Below are positions 13,114 through 24,900 of a DNA stretch of 64,000 nt, one piece after another. The translations under genes were made by a program, and so were the position numbers. Numbering within the stretch: position 1 is the stretch's first letter; every line of letters begins with the position of its first letter. The notes below the pieces were generated by a model. The model was not told where the DNA came from. It saw only the letters and a program-made list of their open reading frames with translations, and ran no database searches. Source of the DNA: Chamaecrista fasciculata (lineage: Eukaryota; Streptophyta; Magnoliopsida; Fabales; Fabaceae); NCBI GenBank assembly GCA_003254925.1, contig QANZ01028097.1:10046-74045 (forward strand), written 5' to 3'.

Positions 13114-13477
13114 CGCAAAAGTATTTTGGTACCCCTAAAATATAATATCAATTTTAGTTGTATTTTCAAAGTTTTTTTTTGAGTCAATTGTACTTTCAAA
13201 GTATGAGATCAAATTAAGTTGTACTTCTAAAATTTTTTGGGTCAATTGTACTCTTAATATTTTACATTTGCAAAGTATGAGGTCAAATTAAGTTGTACTT
13301 CAAATTGGGTACAATTGACAAAAAGTAAAAAAAGAAAAAAAAGATTTGGGGTATAATTGATCCAAAAATACTTTTGGGATACAAATTGAAACTAATCCCA
13401 TACTTTTGGGGTACCATTGATTCAAAAGAAATTTAGAGGTACAACTGAAATTTAAAAGTACCAAGGATACTTTTGCC
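13114..13477. mobile_element. Palindromic MITE, GGCAAAAGTAT-type ends
   Basis: The left end reads GCAAAAGTATTTTGGTACC and the right end reads GTACCAAGGATACTTTTGCC, so the two are inverted copies. Arms carry repeated 'AATTGTACT'/'AGTACAATT' blocks. It shares its terminal GCAAAA sequence with the elements at 35548 and 58995. No clear target duplication is seen. Confidence 0.55.
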
Positions 13478-13855
13478 AATATAGATACATTTGGTAATTC
13501 TTTGTAAAAAAAGGGGATTTGTTTCATGCATAAGGCATTAAAGAATGACAAAAAATAGACTTTCTGGTTATGAAAGGGGATTTCTTTATCAAGTTACCAT
13601 TTCTCTTTCCTACATTTCACAATACCAGATGTATTAGAACTTTTTTTTTTCAGTTCTACAGTGGAGTTTTGGCCAAAAGATTCTCTACTTTCTATGATAT
13701 TGTTCATTTGCATCAAGCATATAGCCAAGTTGCATTGCATTGTTCGTTCCTATCAGGGTTCTAAAGACTTGACCGAAAAAAAAAAAGCTCAAAAGACAGT
13801 GCTTTTCTGGAAAAAAAGAAAAAGAAGATAACTTATAATTGGTCTCAACTTTGAA

Positions 13856-14135
13856 GGCAAAAATATTTTTAGTACTCTTAAAAAGTATGGGATCAATTTA
13901 CCAAAAAAATAATATGAGATCAAAGTTATACTCTCAAAGTTTTTTGGGTCAATTATATCCTTAATTTTTTTTTTGTCAATTATACCCTAAATTTAAGAGA
14001 TACAATTGACCTAAATAAGAAACACTGAGGGCATAATTGACTAAAATATGAAATATTAAGGGTAAAATTGACAAAAAAATTTTTTTAAAAGTCTAACTGA
14101 CTTTTAGGAGTACCAAGAGTATTTTTTTTTTTAAA
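13856..14135. mobile_element. Second palindromic GGCAAAAATAT-type MITE, right end eroded
   Basis: The left end GGCAAAAATATTTTTAGTACTC faces GAGTACCAAGAGTATTTTT at about 14108-14130. Arms contain 'GTCAATTATACCCT' and inverse copies. The right terminus has lost the final GCC to a poly-T run. It lies about 380 bp from the related element at 13114-13477. Confidence 0.5.
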
Positions 14136-14589
14136 TATTATAAGTGTTACTGCAGAATAGTTGTTATAAACTTATAATACAGAGTTTATACATAGCAAAG
14201 CCCAAAGTCACATTATTCATACGCCATTTAAACAAGGAAAATAAAAAATTCTATCATTAGTCAAATAAATGAACAAAATAATCAAATTCCTCTACTAAGA
14301 GAATTCCTTTGGGTTAGACTATAATGCAAAGTATGATTCTTGCCATGGGATGCAATGGGTCATGAGCCAATAAAATAATGACACGTGGAAGAGTTAGTTG
14401 TGTGTAACTAATAATGTGACTTCATACACAGTTTTGATTGATTAAAAAAATTATTATTATTTTATTATTTTTCAGTATTATATTACATCTTCTTGGACTA
14501 ACCCTACATAAATACTCTTCATTATTTCCAAACAACCTGAAGAAGCTTTGGTTGACAATTTTAACACAGAAACTATAAGCTCAATAAGC

Positions 14590-14735
14590 AAACTAACTTT
14601 TTACCTGCCATTACATTCTTCTCAGCCAAAAGGGTCAATCGATACTCAGGCAAATGAAGATGATTTACTAGTCTTATAGCTTTCTGTTCCAGCATTCTCA
14701 AGTCTTGCACAGCCCTTGCAATTACGAAAACTCAT
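14590..14735 (-). pseudogene. Possible isolated minus-strand exon remnant
   Basis: Read on the minus strand, a frame of about 40 codons contains ARAVQDLRMLEQKAIRLVN followed by a leucine-rich stretch, and ends in a plausible splice donor (GCAG then GTAAAAAG). Its composition looks protein-like, unlike the surrounding AT-rich DNA. No start codon or partner exons are visible and I do not recognise the family. It could be a captured or decayed exon. Confidence 0.25.
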
Positions 14736-14859
14736 CTTTGAGAGAGGCATTTTGTAGATTTTTCACAAATAGGATCAAGAGATTGTGGTTTTAGTTTGTC
14801 CTAGATGATGTGGCTATATATATGTGTTGACTGTTGACATCTGCGTCTATGTACTTAAC

Positions 14860-15580
14860 TGGCCAAATCAACTTTTCCATCTATGGCATTTCACGGGAAT
14901 CAATGGAGGGATCATTTTGTACTAATGTTAAATCTTTGGGGGACTAATTCGTCTATTTCTAACCTTTTAGGGACTAAATGGTCACACATTGTATCTTTCA
15001 GGGACCATTTTGTACATTTATTCTATAGCTTTCTTTAGATTTACAATATAAATTTTAGACAAAGAGAGAGTAGAAGATATAGAGAAGAGGTAGGACATCC
15101 TTAACAATCTTTTAAGGCTTTTTTCTCTTCTCTTCAAAGTTGAGTTCTAATAATATATATAATTTTTTTTTGGTAAACGAGTTCTAATAATATATTTAAA
15201 TGTTGTATACTTGTACATCTCTAAGAAGAAGAAGACGAGAACAAAAACATACTTGTAAGACAATCGCAAACCCAAGCCTTCTGTCTTCAGTGAGCAATGC
15301 ATATCAAAGTTTTTAAAATTAGATCTAGTTAAACTAGGAAGTAGGAATTCGCCAGTGATTCGGTCCAAAAAGAGATCAAAACCGCCCTAGCAAAAAATCG
15401 GCCGAATCGGTAAAAAATGGGGCAAACTAGTCGAGATTTATTTTATTTTATAGTTTTTTTGGGTTTTTTTTTTTTTACTTATGGATCAAATTGTAAAGTT
15501 GAACTTAATAGAGACCATGATCATAAAATATCACTTGATTGCATTAAAATTGATGAATATATAAAAAAATTGACTATATT
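14860..15580. other. Intergenic DNA with unpaired fold-back arm
   Basis: At about 14905-15020 there are three 'GGGACTAA'/'GGGACCATTTTGTAC' units typical of fold-back arms, without an opposite arm. From 15300 to 15420 there are short GC-richer 'ATTCGGTC..CGGCCGAATCGG' fragments of unknown origin. No gene is supported. Confidence 0.35.
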
Positions 15581-15584
15581 ATTG

Positions 15585-16150
15585 CTGATACATCACTATT
15601 TGGGCGTACTCCTGGTCGGCCTTTGCTCCAGGCCTCTTCTCCTCCCCAAACCCTTCAAGGTACACTCGAACCGATTGAATGCCCCTCCGCACATTTAGGG
15701 GCGGCCGTGATCCATCCGGGATCATGGCGCGCGCCTCCGGAATAGCGCAGTCACCCACGATTGCCTTATTTCGCAATCCTCGCTGATGGAGACTCAGTCA
15801 TACCCGCGTTCTCCAGTCTTCCGGCGCCTGCCCAGTAACACGACACGCAATCACCCACGATTTCCTTGCTCCGCAAATCTCGGTCTTCACCACTCTCGCT
15901 GGTGGAGATCGTGCCTGACTACGTGGTGCGCCCCGCTCGCTGGCCACCACTCTCACCTTGCTCTATAAATAGAGCTCAACCCCACAGACAAATGTTAGCT
16001 ACTTCTCACCTTTCAGAATTCTCTTGCTCTCACATCTTTCATATTCTAACTTGAGCGTCGGAGTATTCTTCGCAGGGCCCCCCTGTGAAGTTCTTGTAGG
16101 TACTTGGACGATCAACTTGCTCTTGCAACCCTCACTTGTTGAACTAGGTA
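15585..16150 (+). mobile_element. GC-rich LTR fragment with TATA box
   Basis: The stretch is conspicuously GC-richer than its surroundings. It contains a plant core promoter (CTCTATAAATAGAGC, about 15959-15973) followed by a transcribed-leader-like sequence and 'TTGAGCGTCGGAGTATTC', a signature of plant retrotransposon LTR R regions. Neither an adjacent PBS/PPT pair nor internal coding sequence could be identified, so this is probably a solo or truncated LTR. The short frames at 15579-16054 are incidental. Confidence 0.55.
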
Positions 16151-16782
16151 AACCTGTCTTTTTTTAGTTTATCAATTGCTAATTAATGTAAATTTATGGA
16201 ACTTGTATTTATGATATTGATAGTTTATTTTTTTTTATTTTGCTATTTTAATGCAATAGGCTTATAGTTGTAATTTATAACTTAATTATGATTACTTGAA
16301 TTTGAATTTATCGTATTTAAACTTATTTTAATTAATTTGTTATCAATTGAATTATTGAATTTTGAATTGTTACCTAACATTCAATGTCTAATCCAGTATT
16401 TTTAAAATCTTGATATATATATATATATATATGTAATGTTATCAAGAGGCATGGGCCACATTCGAAAGTCATGATCCGCTTAGACACTTCATGATTAAAT
16501 ATTTGATCTCAATTATTTTATCATCAATATTCTCATTTGATTATTTATCATATTGGTAAATTATTCATTTCAACATTTATTACTATTTATTTGTATTTNC
16601 CACTTCTTCTACTCTCCCTTCTTGTGCACCGTTCACTTCTTCTCTTCCTTCTTGTGCAACATTCTTATCCCATATTCTTCGAGCCGATTCTTTCACCAAG
16701 CTCTTGCAATTTCTTGACATCAAGTTTCAAATCTTTGAAGTAATTATGAGGATACGTTCCTCATACTAGTAGAATTCCTTAA

Positions 16783-17221
16783 CTTTTCATAATGATGCAT
16801 TATGTCATCATTTTTCCAATGGTGCACTTTTTCACCATTTTTCCATTGGAGCACTATCTCTCCAAAATACTCAAATCTTCATTGGAGCTTGTACTCTTTT
16901 TATGAACCTCAGAGGCCACAAAACAATAGCGTTGGCTTGTGTCCATTTGGAGTCTCAGTGGCTCTCTTCTTTAACGATTTCTTGCGCGGAGACTTCCTTA
17001 TAGCAACATCATCTCAATATGTGAGNAAAGCAATAGTGTTGGCTTGTGTTTTTTTTTTGTAGTTTCAACGGCTCTCTTCTTCAACGATTTTTTGTGCGGA
17101 GACTTCCTTGTAACAACATTATCTCAACATGTGAGAGATGTGTTACTCAATCTCACAAACTCTCAAGGACCTAAAGCTTTCAAGAACAGAAGACTCTCAA
17201 AACAACCAGACTCTGATACCA
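16783..17221 (-). mobile_element. Internal region of TRIM-like retroelement with PBS
   Basis: Read on the minus strand, the piece begins with TGGTATCAGAG (plus 17211-17221), the primer-binding site for initiator tRNA-Met, one base from an LTR. The rest is non-coding, with repeated 'CCAATGGTGCAC'/'CCATTGGAGCAC' units and a roughly 110-bp duplicated block ('GGCTCTCTTCTTYAACGATTT' to 'CTTCCTTRTARCAACAT'). The far end is truncated near 16783. One ambiguous base lies at 17026. Confidence 0.5.
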
Positions 17222-17222
17222 G

Positions 17223-17595
17223 TGTTGGGATTTTTTTTAAAAGGGAATTTATCCATTTTATTCAATTAGCAAATACCCTATTACATAGGGAGTACATCTG
17301 AAATCATGAATTCAAAATATCTAAAAATTTCTAATCAAATCCTAAAAAATCAATCACAAATATGAAGGATAACTCAAACAGATTTTGGAAATAACAAAAA
17401 ATATAATTCAAATAATCTTCCTAAAAAGTAGACTTGACAACAATTAAAAAGGAAACAAAATAACAATCAAATATACTCACAAAACATATTGCAGACATCT
17501 TCAATTTTTCCATGAACTTCTATTATTCGCGATCTCCTTTCCATATAATGATAACAATATAATATTATTATTATTAATAATAATATTTCCTAACA
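17223..17595 (-). mobile_element. 373-bp LTR flanked by PBS and PPT
   Basis: The LTR begins TGTTGGGATT and ends TTCCTAACA on the plus strand, so it has TG..CA borders. The left side adjoins a tRNA-Met PBS (17211-17221). The right side adjoins the complement of a polypurine tract (ATTCTTCTCTTA, 17596-17607). Having both signals outside one LTR means it was shared by two internal regions. A second, truncated internal copy follows on the right. Confidence 0.6.
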
Positions 17596-17975
17596 ATTCT
17601 TCTCTTAAACTAAAATTTCTTTGCTAAGAAATTCAATTTAATAGCAGAAATCTTCAACTTTTCATAATGATGCACTTTGTCATCTTTTTTCCAATGGTGC
17701 ACTTTGTCACCATTTTTTCCAATGATACACTTTGTCATCATTTTCCTAACGATGCACTCTCTCACCGTTTTTCCAATGGTGCACTCTCTCACCATTTTTC
17801 CATTGGAGCATTGTCTCTCCAAAATACTCAAATCTCCATTGGAGCTTGTACTCTTTTTATGAACCTCAGAGGTCACAGAACAATAGTGTTGACTTGTGAT
17901 TTTTTTAGTCTCAGCGGCTCTCTTCTATAACGATTTCTTGTGCGGAGGCTTCCTTGTAGCAACATCATCTCAACT
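17596..17975 (-). mobile_element. Second, truncated TRIM-like internal region with PPT
   Basis: The stretch starts at the polypurine tract. It repeats the left internal region: a shared 'CTTTTCATAATGATGCA' start, the same 'AATGGTGCAC' units, 'TTGGAGCTTGTACTC', and the 'CTCTCTTCTWTAACGATTTCTTG' block. It breaks off near 17975 against unrelated fold-back sequence. Open frames here are simple-repeat products. Confidence 0.5.
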
Positions 17976-18425
17976 CCCAAATTGGTCCCCGGATTATTGG
18001 GTCGCTGACAGATTGGTCCTTGATTTATGGAAATTGACAAATAGGTCCCCGAATTTTACTAACGTTAGTCAAATTGGTCCCTGAAGCCGTTAACTGCTGA
18101 CGTGGCACGTTAAGTGCCACGTCAGCAGTTGGAAAACTAAAAAAAAAAAAGCCAACTGTGCTTGCCACATCAGCATTAAAAATTAAAAAAAATATTTCAT
18201 TCAAAATTCAAATAGGTCCCTGAGTTATATTTTTATCTCATTATTCTAAATTTCCCGTCTTTTTCATCATCTTCATTCATTTTAGTCCCAAGTCCTCAAA
18301 ATAAAATTGTAAAATGTCCCAAAACGTTTCCAAACATTCCAGTTTAGTCCCAAATCCTCAAAATAAAATTGTAAAATGTCCCAAAACTCTTCCAAACATT
18401 CCAGTTTAGTCCTTAAAAATATTAA
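17976..18425. repeat. Fold-back arm with GGTCCC repeats and internal palindrome
   Basis: Left-arm units such as 'AAATTGGTCCC' recur four times between 17980 and 18080. They are followed by a tight palindrome, 'TGCTGACGTGGCAC' against 'GTGCCACGTCAGCA' (18097-18126). From 18240 the sequence shifts to 'TTTAGTCC..CCTCAAAATAAAATTGTAAAATGTCCCAAAA', present in two direct copies. It borders the telomere-like array. Confidence 0.45.
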
Positions 18426-18427
18426 AA

Positions 18428-19305
18428 ACCCCAAACCCTAAACCCTAAACCCTAAATCCTAAAATCATAAACTCCAAACCCTAAAACGTAAACACTAAAC
18501 CCTAAAATCCTAAAATTGTAAAGTGTCCCAAAATTCTTCTAAACATTTCAATTTAGTCCTTCAACTCTAAAACCTCAAACCCTAGAACCCCAAATCCCCA
18601 ACCCAAAACTCTAAAACCCCAAACCCTAAACCCTAAAATCCCAAACCCCAAACCCTAAAATCCCAAACCCCAAATCCTAAAACCTTAAACCCTAAATTGT
18701 AAAACCTCAAACCCTAAAATTCCAAACCCCAAACCCTAAACCCCAAAACCCCAAACCCTAAAATCCTAAACCCTAAACCCTAAAATCATAAACCCTAAAA
18801 CCCTAAAATCCTAAAATTGTAAAGTGTCCCAAAATTCTTCCAAACATTTCAATTTAGTCCTTAAACTCTAAAACCCCAAATCTTAGAACTCCAAACCCCA
18901 AACCCTAAAACCCCAAACCCCAAACCCTAAACTCTAAAACTCCAACCCCCAAAATCCCAAACCCAAAACCCTAAAACCTAAAACCCCAAACCTAGATCCT
19001 AAAATCCCAAACCCCAAATCCTAAAACCTTAAACCCTAAATTGTAAAACCCCTAACCCCAAACCCTAAAATTCCAAACCCCAAATCCTAAAACCTTAAAC
19101 CCTAAACTCTACAACCCCTAACCCCAAACCCTAAAATCCCATACCCTAAACTCTAAAACCCTAAACCCCAAACCCCAAACTCAAACCCAAACCCCAAACC
19201 CTAAAATCCCAAACCCTAAACCTTGAACCCCAAACCCTAAAACCTAAAACCCCAAACCCCAAACTCTAAAACCCCAAACCCTAAAATCCCATACCCTAAA
19301 TTCTT
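18428..19305 (+). repeat. Degenerate telomere-like CCCTAAA/CCCCAAA array
   Basis: About 880 bp is dominated by AAACCCTAAACCCTAAA-type units, the complement of the plant telomere repeat TTTAGGG. CCCCAAA, CCCTAAAATC and CCTTAAA variants are interspersed. Higher-order repetition is visible: 'TTGTAAAGTGTCCCAAAATT' followed by a C/T-rich spacer recurs at about 18515 and 18815, and a 'CCTAAAACCTTAAACCCTAAA' block recurs near 18675, 19020 and 19085. It is interstitial, not a chromosome end. Confidence 0.75.
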
Positions 19306-19446
19306 TGGTTTATTATCTATTCCTTTAATTAGAGGACCAATTTGTCTAACATATTGAACTATTTTGATAAATTCGGAGACATATTTGAATAATACTGTTG
19401 CACGTCACAATTGTTGAACTTTAATGTACAGTCACAATTCTGATGA

Positions 19447-19612
19447 TTTGGGGTTTTAGAGTTTAGGGTTTGTGTTTGGGGTTTGAGGTTTTAGAGTTTG
19501 GGGGTTTAGGGTTTAGGGTTTTAGAGTTTGGGGTATGGGATTTTAGGATCTAGGTTTGGGGTTTTGGGTTTGAGGGTTTTGGGTTTGGGATTTTGGGGGT
19601 TGGGGTTTTAGA
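19447..19612 (-). repeat. Inverted TTTAGGG-like telomeric stretch
   Basis: About 165 bp reads GGGGTTTTAGAGTTTAGGG-like on the plus strand, the opposite orientation to the array at 18428-19305. About 140 bp of ordinary sequence separates them. Together they form an inverted pair of degenerate telomere-like tracts. Confidence 0.65.
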
Positions 19613-19632
19613 ATCTTCATAAATTGAAATAT

Positions 19633-19756
19633 AATATATTTTAATGCGATTTTTGAATTAGTATTTCCTAATTAAGAGTTATGTTTCAAAATTAATATAT
19701 TTTAATGCGATTTTTGAATTAGTATTTCCTAATTAAGAGTTATGTTTCAAAATTAA
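19633..19756 (+). repeat. 61-bp perfect tandem duplication
   Basis: A unit containing TTTTAATGCGATTTTTGAAT and CCTAATTAAGAGTTATGTTT occurs twice in direct order with a 61-bp period and essentially no differences. It is a recent local duplication, non-coding. Confidence 0.75.
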
Positions 19757-19851
19757 ATAAATTTTTATTTTTTATTTTGGTTTCGGTTGAGATGGCAAAA
19801 TTATGAGTGTGTCGTAAAATGTTTTGGAGGCATGTTAACTCTCATGACTTA

Positions 19852-20576
19852 GGGTGCGTTTGGTATGCTGTACTCGCCATCTTATATACTATAATATTTT
19901 GGATGTCGGGCATTTGATAACGCCATGATGTCGTTATAGGTCGACATCCAAGATAATACCTTGTCATTAGATGACAGAAAAAATGGTGTGATCTGATGTC
20001 GACAAAAAAACTATATTATCTCAGATGACAGGGTTTGCAAGGACATTTTTCAATCAAAGTTCTAATTTTACCCTTTTTGGTTTATTTGTTTTTTTAATAA
20101 AACTTACTATATATTTGGTTCCTAAATTTATAATAATCAACTAATTTGTTAATGAATAATAAAAAAAAATGACTCATTTATCGAATTATTTCAATTGTTA
20201 TAATTTAGTCATTGGGTCAAATTTAGGGACCAAAAAGAAATTTAATATAAATTTAGAAATAAAAAAGTTTTAATAAGTATAAATTTAGGGATCAAAAAAT
20301 ATAAAATCAGTTCAAATTTAATGACTAAATCATATATTTATTTTGAAATATTAATCTATATTTTTAAGATGTTAATAAGGGTAAACATGGAAATTTAAAG
20401 AAGATTAGTATTATTTACAAGAGAGTACCAAACATATACCTCTTATATATCTGACATCTATTATTGTCATACCAAACATTGATATTATAAATATCAGATA
20501 TCTTATACTATGGTATCACATACCACGACATCTGAGATACTACGATATCTGATATGACAGCGTACCAAACGCACCC
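19852..20576. mobile_element. 725-bp MITE with GGGTGCGTTTGGTA inverted ends
   Basis: The left end GGGTGCGTTTGGTATGCTGT is inverted on the right as ACAGCGTACCAAACGCACCC. The element is preceded by TTA and followed by ATAA; a TTA/TAA target would suit a PIF/Harbinger origin. An 'ACTT' shared by the flanks makes a hAT-like origin an alternative. The interior is AT-rich with repeated 'GATATCWGATA'-like palindromes and no transposase. Confidence 0.6.
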
Positions 20577-21080
20577 ATAACTTGATATAATAATAATAAT
20601 AGATGGAATTTTTGAATTATTATTTTCCAATTAAGAGGCATTAGTCAAAATTAAATTAATTTTCATTTTTTATATTGATTTTGCTGACATGACAAAACCA
20701 TGACTGAAGTAACCAATGTAGATAAATAATCCAACCTATATAATAGGAATTTTCAAAAAATTAAATGTAAATATCACATTATTAAATCAGAGAATATACA
20801 TTATGATGGAATAAGATTAAAGTGGTGCTTGTAAAAAGAAACCCATAACTCTGAATTTGTTGTATTTGAACTTGAAATAAGAGAGATATGACTGCATTAA
20901 GTAATTTTTGGATCGATTTGAAACATCATAGAAATATATAAGACCAATCTGAAACAAATGAAAGATAAAGAACCAATTTAAAACCTAACCCTTAAATAAG
21001 ATACCAATTTGAAACGTTTGACATTCCCAAATTTCTTCCTTTGAGAGACCAGACAACTTTGGCCTTTTATAAAATACTAC
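20577..21080. other. Upstream region of the zinc-finger gene
   Basis: The sequence is AT-rich. At 20930-21065 there are 'AATTTGAAAC' and 'GACCAATCTGAAAC' units that match, in reverse, the fold-back arm at 990-1100. No gene is visible before the TATA-like sequence at 21084. Confidence 0.35.
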
Positions 21081-21083
21081 TAG

Positions 21084-21323
21084 TATATATACGAGGAAAT
21101 ATCTATCTCTCAAAACAAATTCCTCGGTGATCACTGATCAGTGTGAGCAATTCTCTTCCGGCAATCACTGATAGCCTCATTCCGGCGAGTGAGAAATCAG
21201 CTAATGCTAACCATCATCAGCCGGAAACACCTGATAAAGCCACGATAAAGAAATTGGGTTGAGAAAAGTCTGGTTTAATAGTCCCGAGTCACAAGAAAAC
21301 CGGCGGTCCAATCTTGGTCAGAG
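21084..21323 (+). promoter_or_regulatory. Core promoter and 5'UTR exon of the zinc-finger gene
   Basis: A TATATATAC sequence lies at 21084-21092. Some 30 bases downstream begins non-coding leader-like sequence that ends at a strong splice donor (GAG|GTGAGTC, exon end 21323). The next exon starts after TTTTACAG at 21752, 15 bases before the ATG at 21767. The leader exon would be about 200 bases. The transcription start is inferred, not seen. Confidence 0.45.
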
Positions 21324-21766
21324 GTGAGTCAACTCGCTTGACTAGTCCTGTTCTTAAGTAAGACTATGATTTGAACACTTTTTACGCTGTTTTCATATGC
21401 AAAATTATGATGTTGTGGGTTGGAGTTATATGCATATGTAAGAATTTGGGTGTACCTGGGTAGTCGATTCAGGATGGACCCAGTTTCCAATAATTATTAT
21501 AGTTTGGATCATGGTTGACTAGCCACCCAGGATGGACCCAGTTTCCAATAGCATATTTCCTAGCCTATTTGAATTTTCACTGTGTGTGCATGTGCAAAAT
21601 TCTGATTTGTGTGCTGGTGTTATTTGCAGATTTGATAGAGCTTTTGTGCACTTTTGCACTCAACAAGACTACACCTGGAAAATTCTGTCTTGATTGAAGT
21701 TATATGCATATTTCCTAGCCTATTTGAATGTTTCTTTGCTCTGTTTTACAGTGGAGGTGATCAAGT

Positions 21767-21949
21767 ATGGACACTCAGCCTCACCCCTCTCTCCATGCTT
21801 CCCTCTTCTCTCACCAATCTTGTTCTTCCCCAGTTACACTTTTCTTGTCTTTACCTCAACCTTCGCTTCAAACAACTCTGGAACAGGAATCCAAAGCAAT
21901 TCTTCACAACTGGGTTGTCAAACAAGCTTGTTCTCTGACAGATAAAGTT
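21767..21949 (+). other. Leader coding exon (exon 1) of zinc-finger gene
   Basis: Sixty-one codons start MDTQPHPSLHASLFSHQS, after an acceptor at 21751, and end at GTT|GTAAGT. It has no recognised domain. Related but broken copies of this exon lie at 25025, 31193 and 32338, which shows that it was part of the duplicated module. Confidence 0.6.
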
Positions 21950-24900
21950 GTAAGTTTAGATTCTTGCATTTGATGTTTCTGTTATTATTGGAACATGTTC
22001 TGTGAACTGAGAGTAGGGCCAAGTGGGTTGGATCACTGGATGTCCAATGGGACTTTCGAATCTTTCTCTCTGTCGCCCTCCACCCAGAATGTTAGACGTG
22101 ACACAGTTCCTTCATATTTTTGGGTGGAGCTGTGTTAGTATTTGATAGAACCCCTTGTAATATGTGAACAAAACAGAACCAAAATGGTGCCTGGAGATAG
22201 CCAAAGCACTGTTACGGGGATACAGACACACAAAACTAGGAACAATGAACTGCCTATAATATGTTTACTAATAAAGATAGCACTAAGCCACTAAGCCACT
22301 AACCTACTAGCATAGAAACAGTAAAATAGCAACATAGACTAGTAAAGCCCTCTTGGCATTCAAGAGGCCAAGAACTCTCCCACAAAACCACTCCTAACCA
22401 ATTCCCTGCCTCTTCTCTTTCCCAAAACCCTCTTTAAATACCTACAAAACCCTCACATTCACTGTGGGCACAGCCCAATAACAGTGGGCCTATTAGTATT
22501 AAATGGTCAGCTAAATTTATTAATTTTTTAAATGAAAATGTTTCTACTTGATTTGTTATTTTCTGTTGTTTAGTTAAATTGTAAAATTCTGTCCTTTTGG
22601 TGCTTTGGTTGTTTTTAGATTGTTTACTGTTTCGTGGAGGTGTCCTTTTAATTTTCTTAAAGTAGTGAGAAGTTTCTGTATTTAACTGTTATTTTGGATT
22701 ATAATTCTTCCTAATTCTGGCATATAGGCAGTAGAAACCTCTCATGGGACCTCAGCTGTGCCCCCAGTTTTTCATTCTGCATGGAGTGGCTGCTGCATAA
22801 ATGAAGTTTTGCCTGATGAAACCCCAGCTGTGTTGCCTGACCAAACCAAAACCAATGAATCGATGGGATGTGAGGTCTCCAATATTGAATGTAATGGCAA
22901 GGATGTTTTTGAAAATGACTTATCAGGAACGAAACGCAAGAGGAATATGCAATTGATAAATAATCCCACTACTGCTGTATTATCAGGAGCCTCTCATGCA
23001 AGTTCTCTAATCCAAGCTAGTGTAGGAGGACAAGTGTCGTCTGTTAATGAAGAAGGCGAAGATTTAGAGTTGAAGAAAAAGAAACTTTTGAGTGGTGATT
23101 CAGCACTTGATGCTGTGTGGATTCGCAACTTAAGCAACATTACTTGCAATAGTCAAGAAGCATTGGACTTACATCTGTCTGGAAAAAAGCATCCTCCTCA
23201 GGTGAGTTGTTCATTGACTCAGTTATCTCTTTTTTAATTATTAGGCAGTTTAGTTTTTTCCTCTGTTTTATCCCCCTTCATTTATCTTTCTGGTTATCTT
23301 CCAATTTTAAGTGCTTTAGGCATAACTTTGTGTCCTAATTTAAGTTAACTTGATAGTACTGTGTTCATGGTTTCTCTAGTCTGAAATTTTGTTTACTAGG
23401 GGCTAAAATTGAAAAATAGGATTTTTAAAGAGCCAAAAAACATTTTCTTGTGCTAGACATTGTTGACATTGATAAAATTCCTTTGCCTTGCTAGAAAACG
23501 ATTACTAGTGTGAATCCTTGACCTGGATATGTCACTGATGTGAAAGTCTGTTTCTTGTCCTCTGACAGGAGCAGTGAGGAGTGAGGATATGAAATTGTCA
23601 AACAAGAACATTAAATGTGCAAAGTTAGAATGCGCTGGCGTTAGCTTATCCATATAGCCGAGCCCACTTAGTGGGAAAAAGGTTTTGATTGTTGTTGTTG
23701 TAAAAAAAGATGTAAAAAATTAAAGGTTAAATTACATTTTGGTACCCTGAGGTATGGACCGATTCCCCTTTGGTATGTTGTTCTATCAAAAATGACATTT
23801 TAGTACCCTGTTTAATTCGTCTTTAGCACTTTGCTTCCCAAAACTTTTTTTCGTTACTTTTTGTAGGAAAAAACCATGTGCAGGTCACGTGCATAGTAAA
23901 AAGCATGAAATCCACCCTCTTAAACTCAAATTTCATGATTCAGCATAAAAAAAAAATATAAAATCCTCTACCTTCAAGTACATACTGAATCGTGTTTTTT
24001 GGAGGCTGAATCGTGAAATATGAGTTTTGGATGATGGCTTTTGTGTTTTTGATCATGCATATGACTTGCACGTGCTTTTTTCGTGAAGAGGTAATGAAAA
24101 AAAAAGTTTTGGGTACCAAAATACTAACGGCGAATAGAATAGGGTACCAAAATGTCACTTTTGACAAAACATAGTACCAAAGTGGAATCGGTCCATGCCT
24201 TAAGGTACAAAAGTGTAATTTACCCAAAATTAAAAGATAGCACCAAATAAATATGGAAAGAGATTGATACAATTGGTAAATTAATGAAAAAGTAGTTTCA
24301 CTCGACCTTATGATATGATATCACATAGTTCTTGCGTAGTTCCTAGCTCAGTTTTACAGTGAAGGCAGTGATCAAGTATGGATTGGGATTGGGAGTATCG
24401 TATGAGCAAACAAGACCCACAACTAGACGTGAATCAGTTTCAATTTCCATCTTAATTTTGAATGATTTCATCACTTCTACTGATGCAGGACAGATAGAGA
24501 AAGAGGAAGGAAGAGATTGAAAATAGAGGAATGGGAAGGGGAATAGAGAAGGAGGGAGAAACATAAATTAGGGGGAGGAGAAGAGAACAAAGAAACCAGA
24601 GGGAGAGAGTTTCAGAAAACACTTTTCTTCATGATTAAGTCTGCCTTACAATAGATAGGGAAAGGGTTTAAATAGAACATAATTATATAATAACAAAATA
24701 ATTGTAACATGATAATACATAAAATAATAGAATAATAGAATAAAACTAATATAATATAGACTATTGATTCTCTATCATCTATTCTTTTCTGAACACTTCA
24801 TAGGTCACTTGTAACTAACTGAGTACAACCCATCAAAAGACCTAAAAATGGCAATTTAGTTTCCTTATCTGTCTTTTGATAATGCCACCAGCTTTAAGGC

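Noticed and set aside
18428..19305. Chromosome-end telomere
   Set aside because: The repeats are degenerate, bounded on both sides by ordinary sequence and followed by an inverted stretch and many genes, so the array is interstitial.
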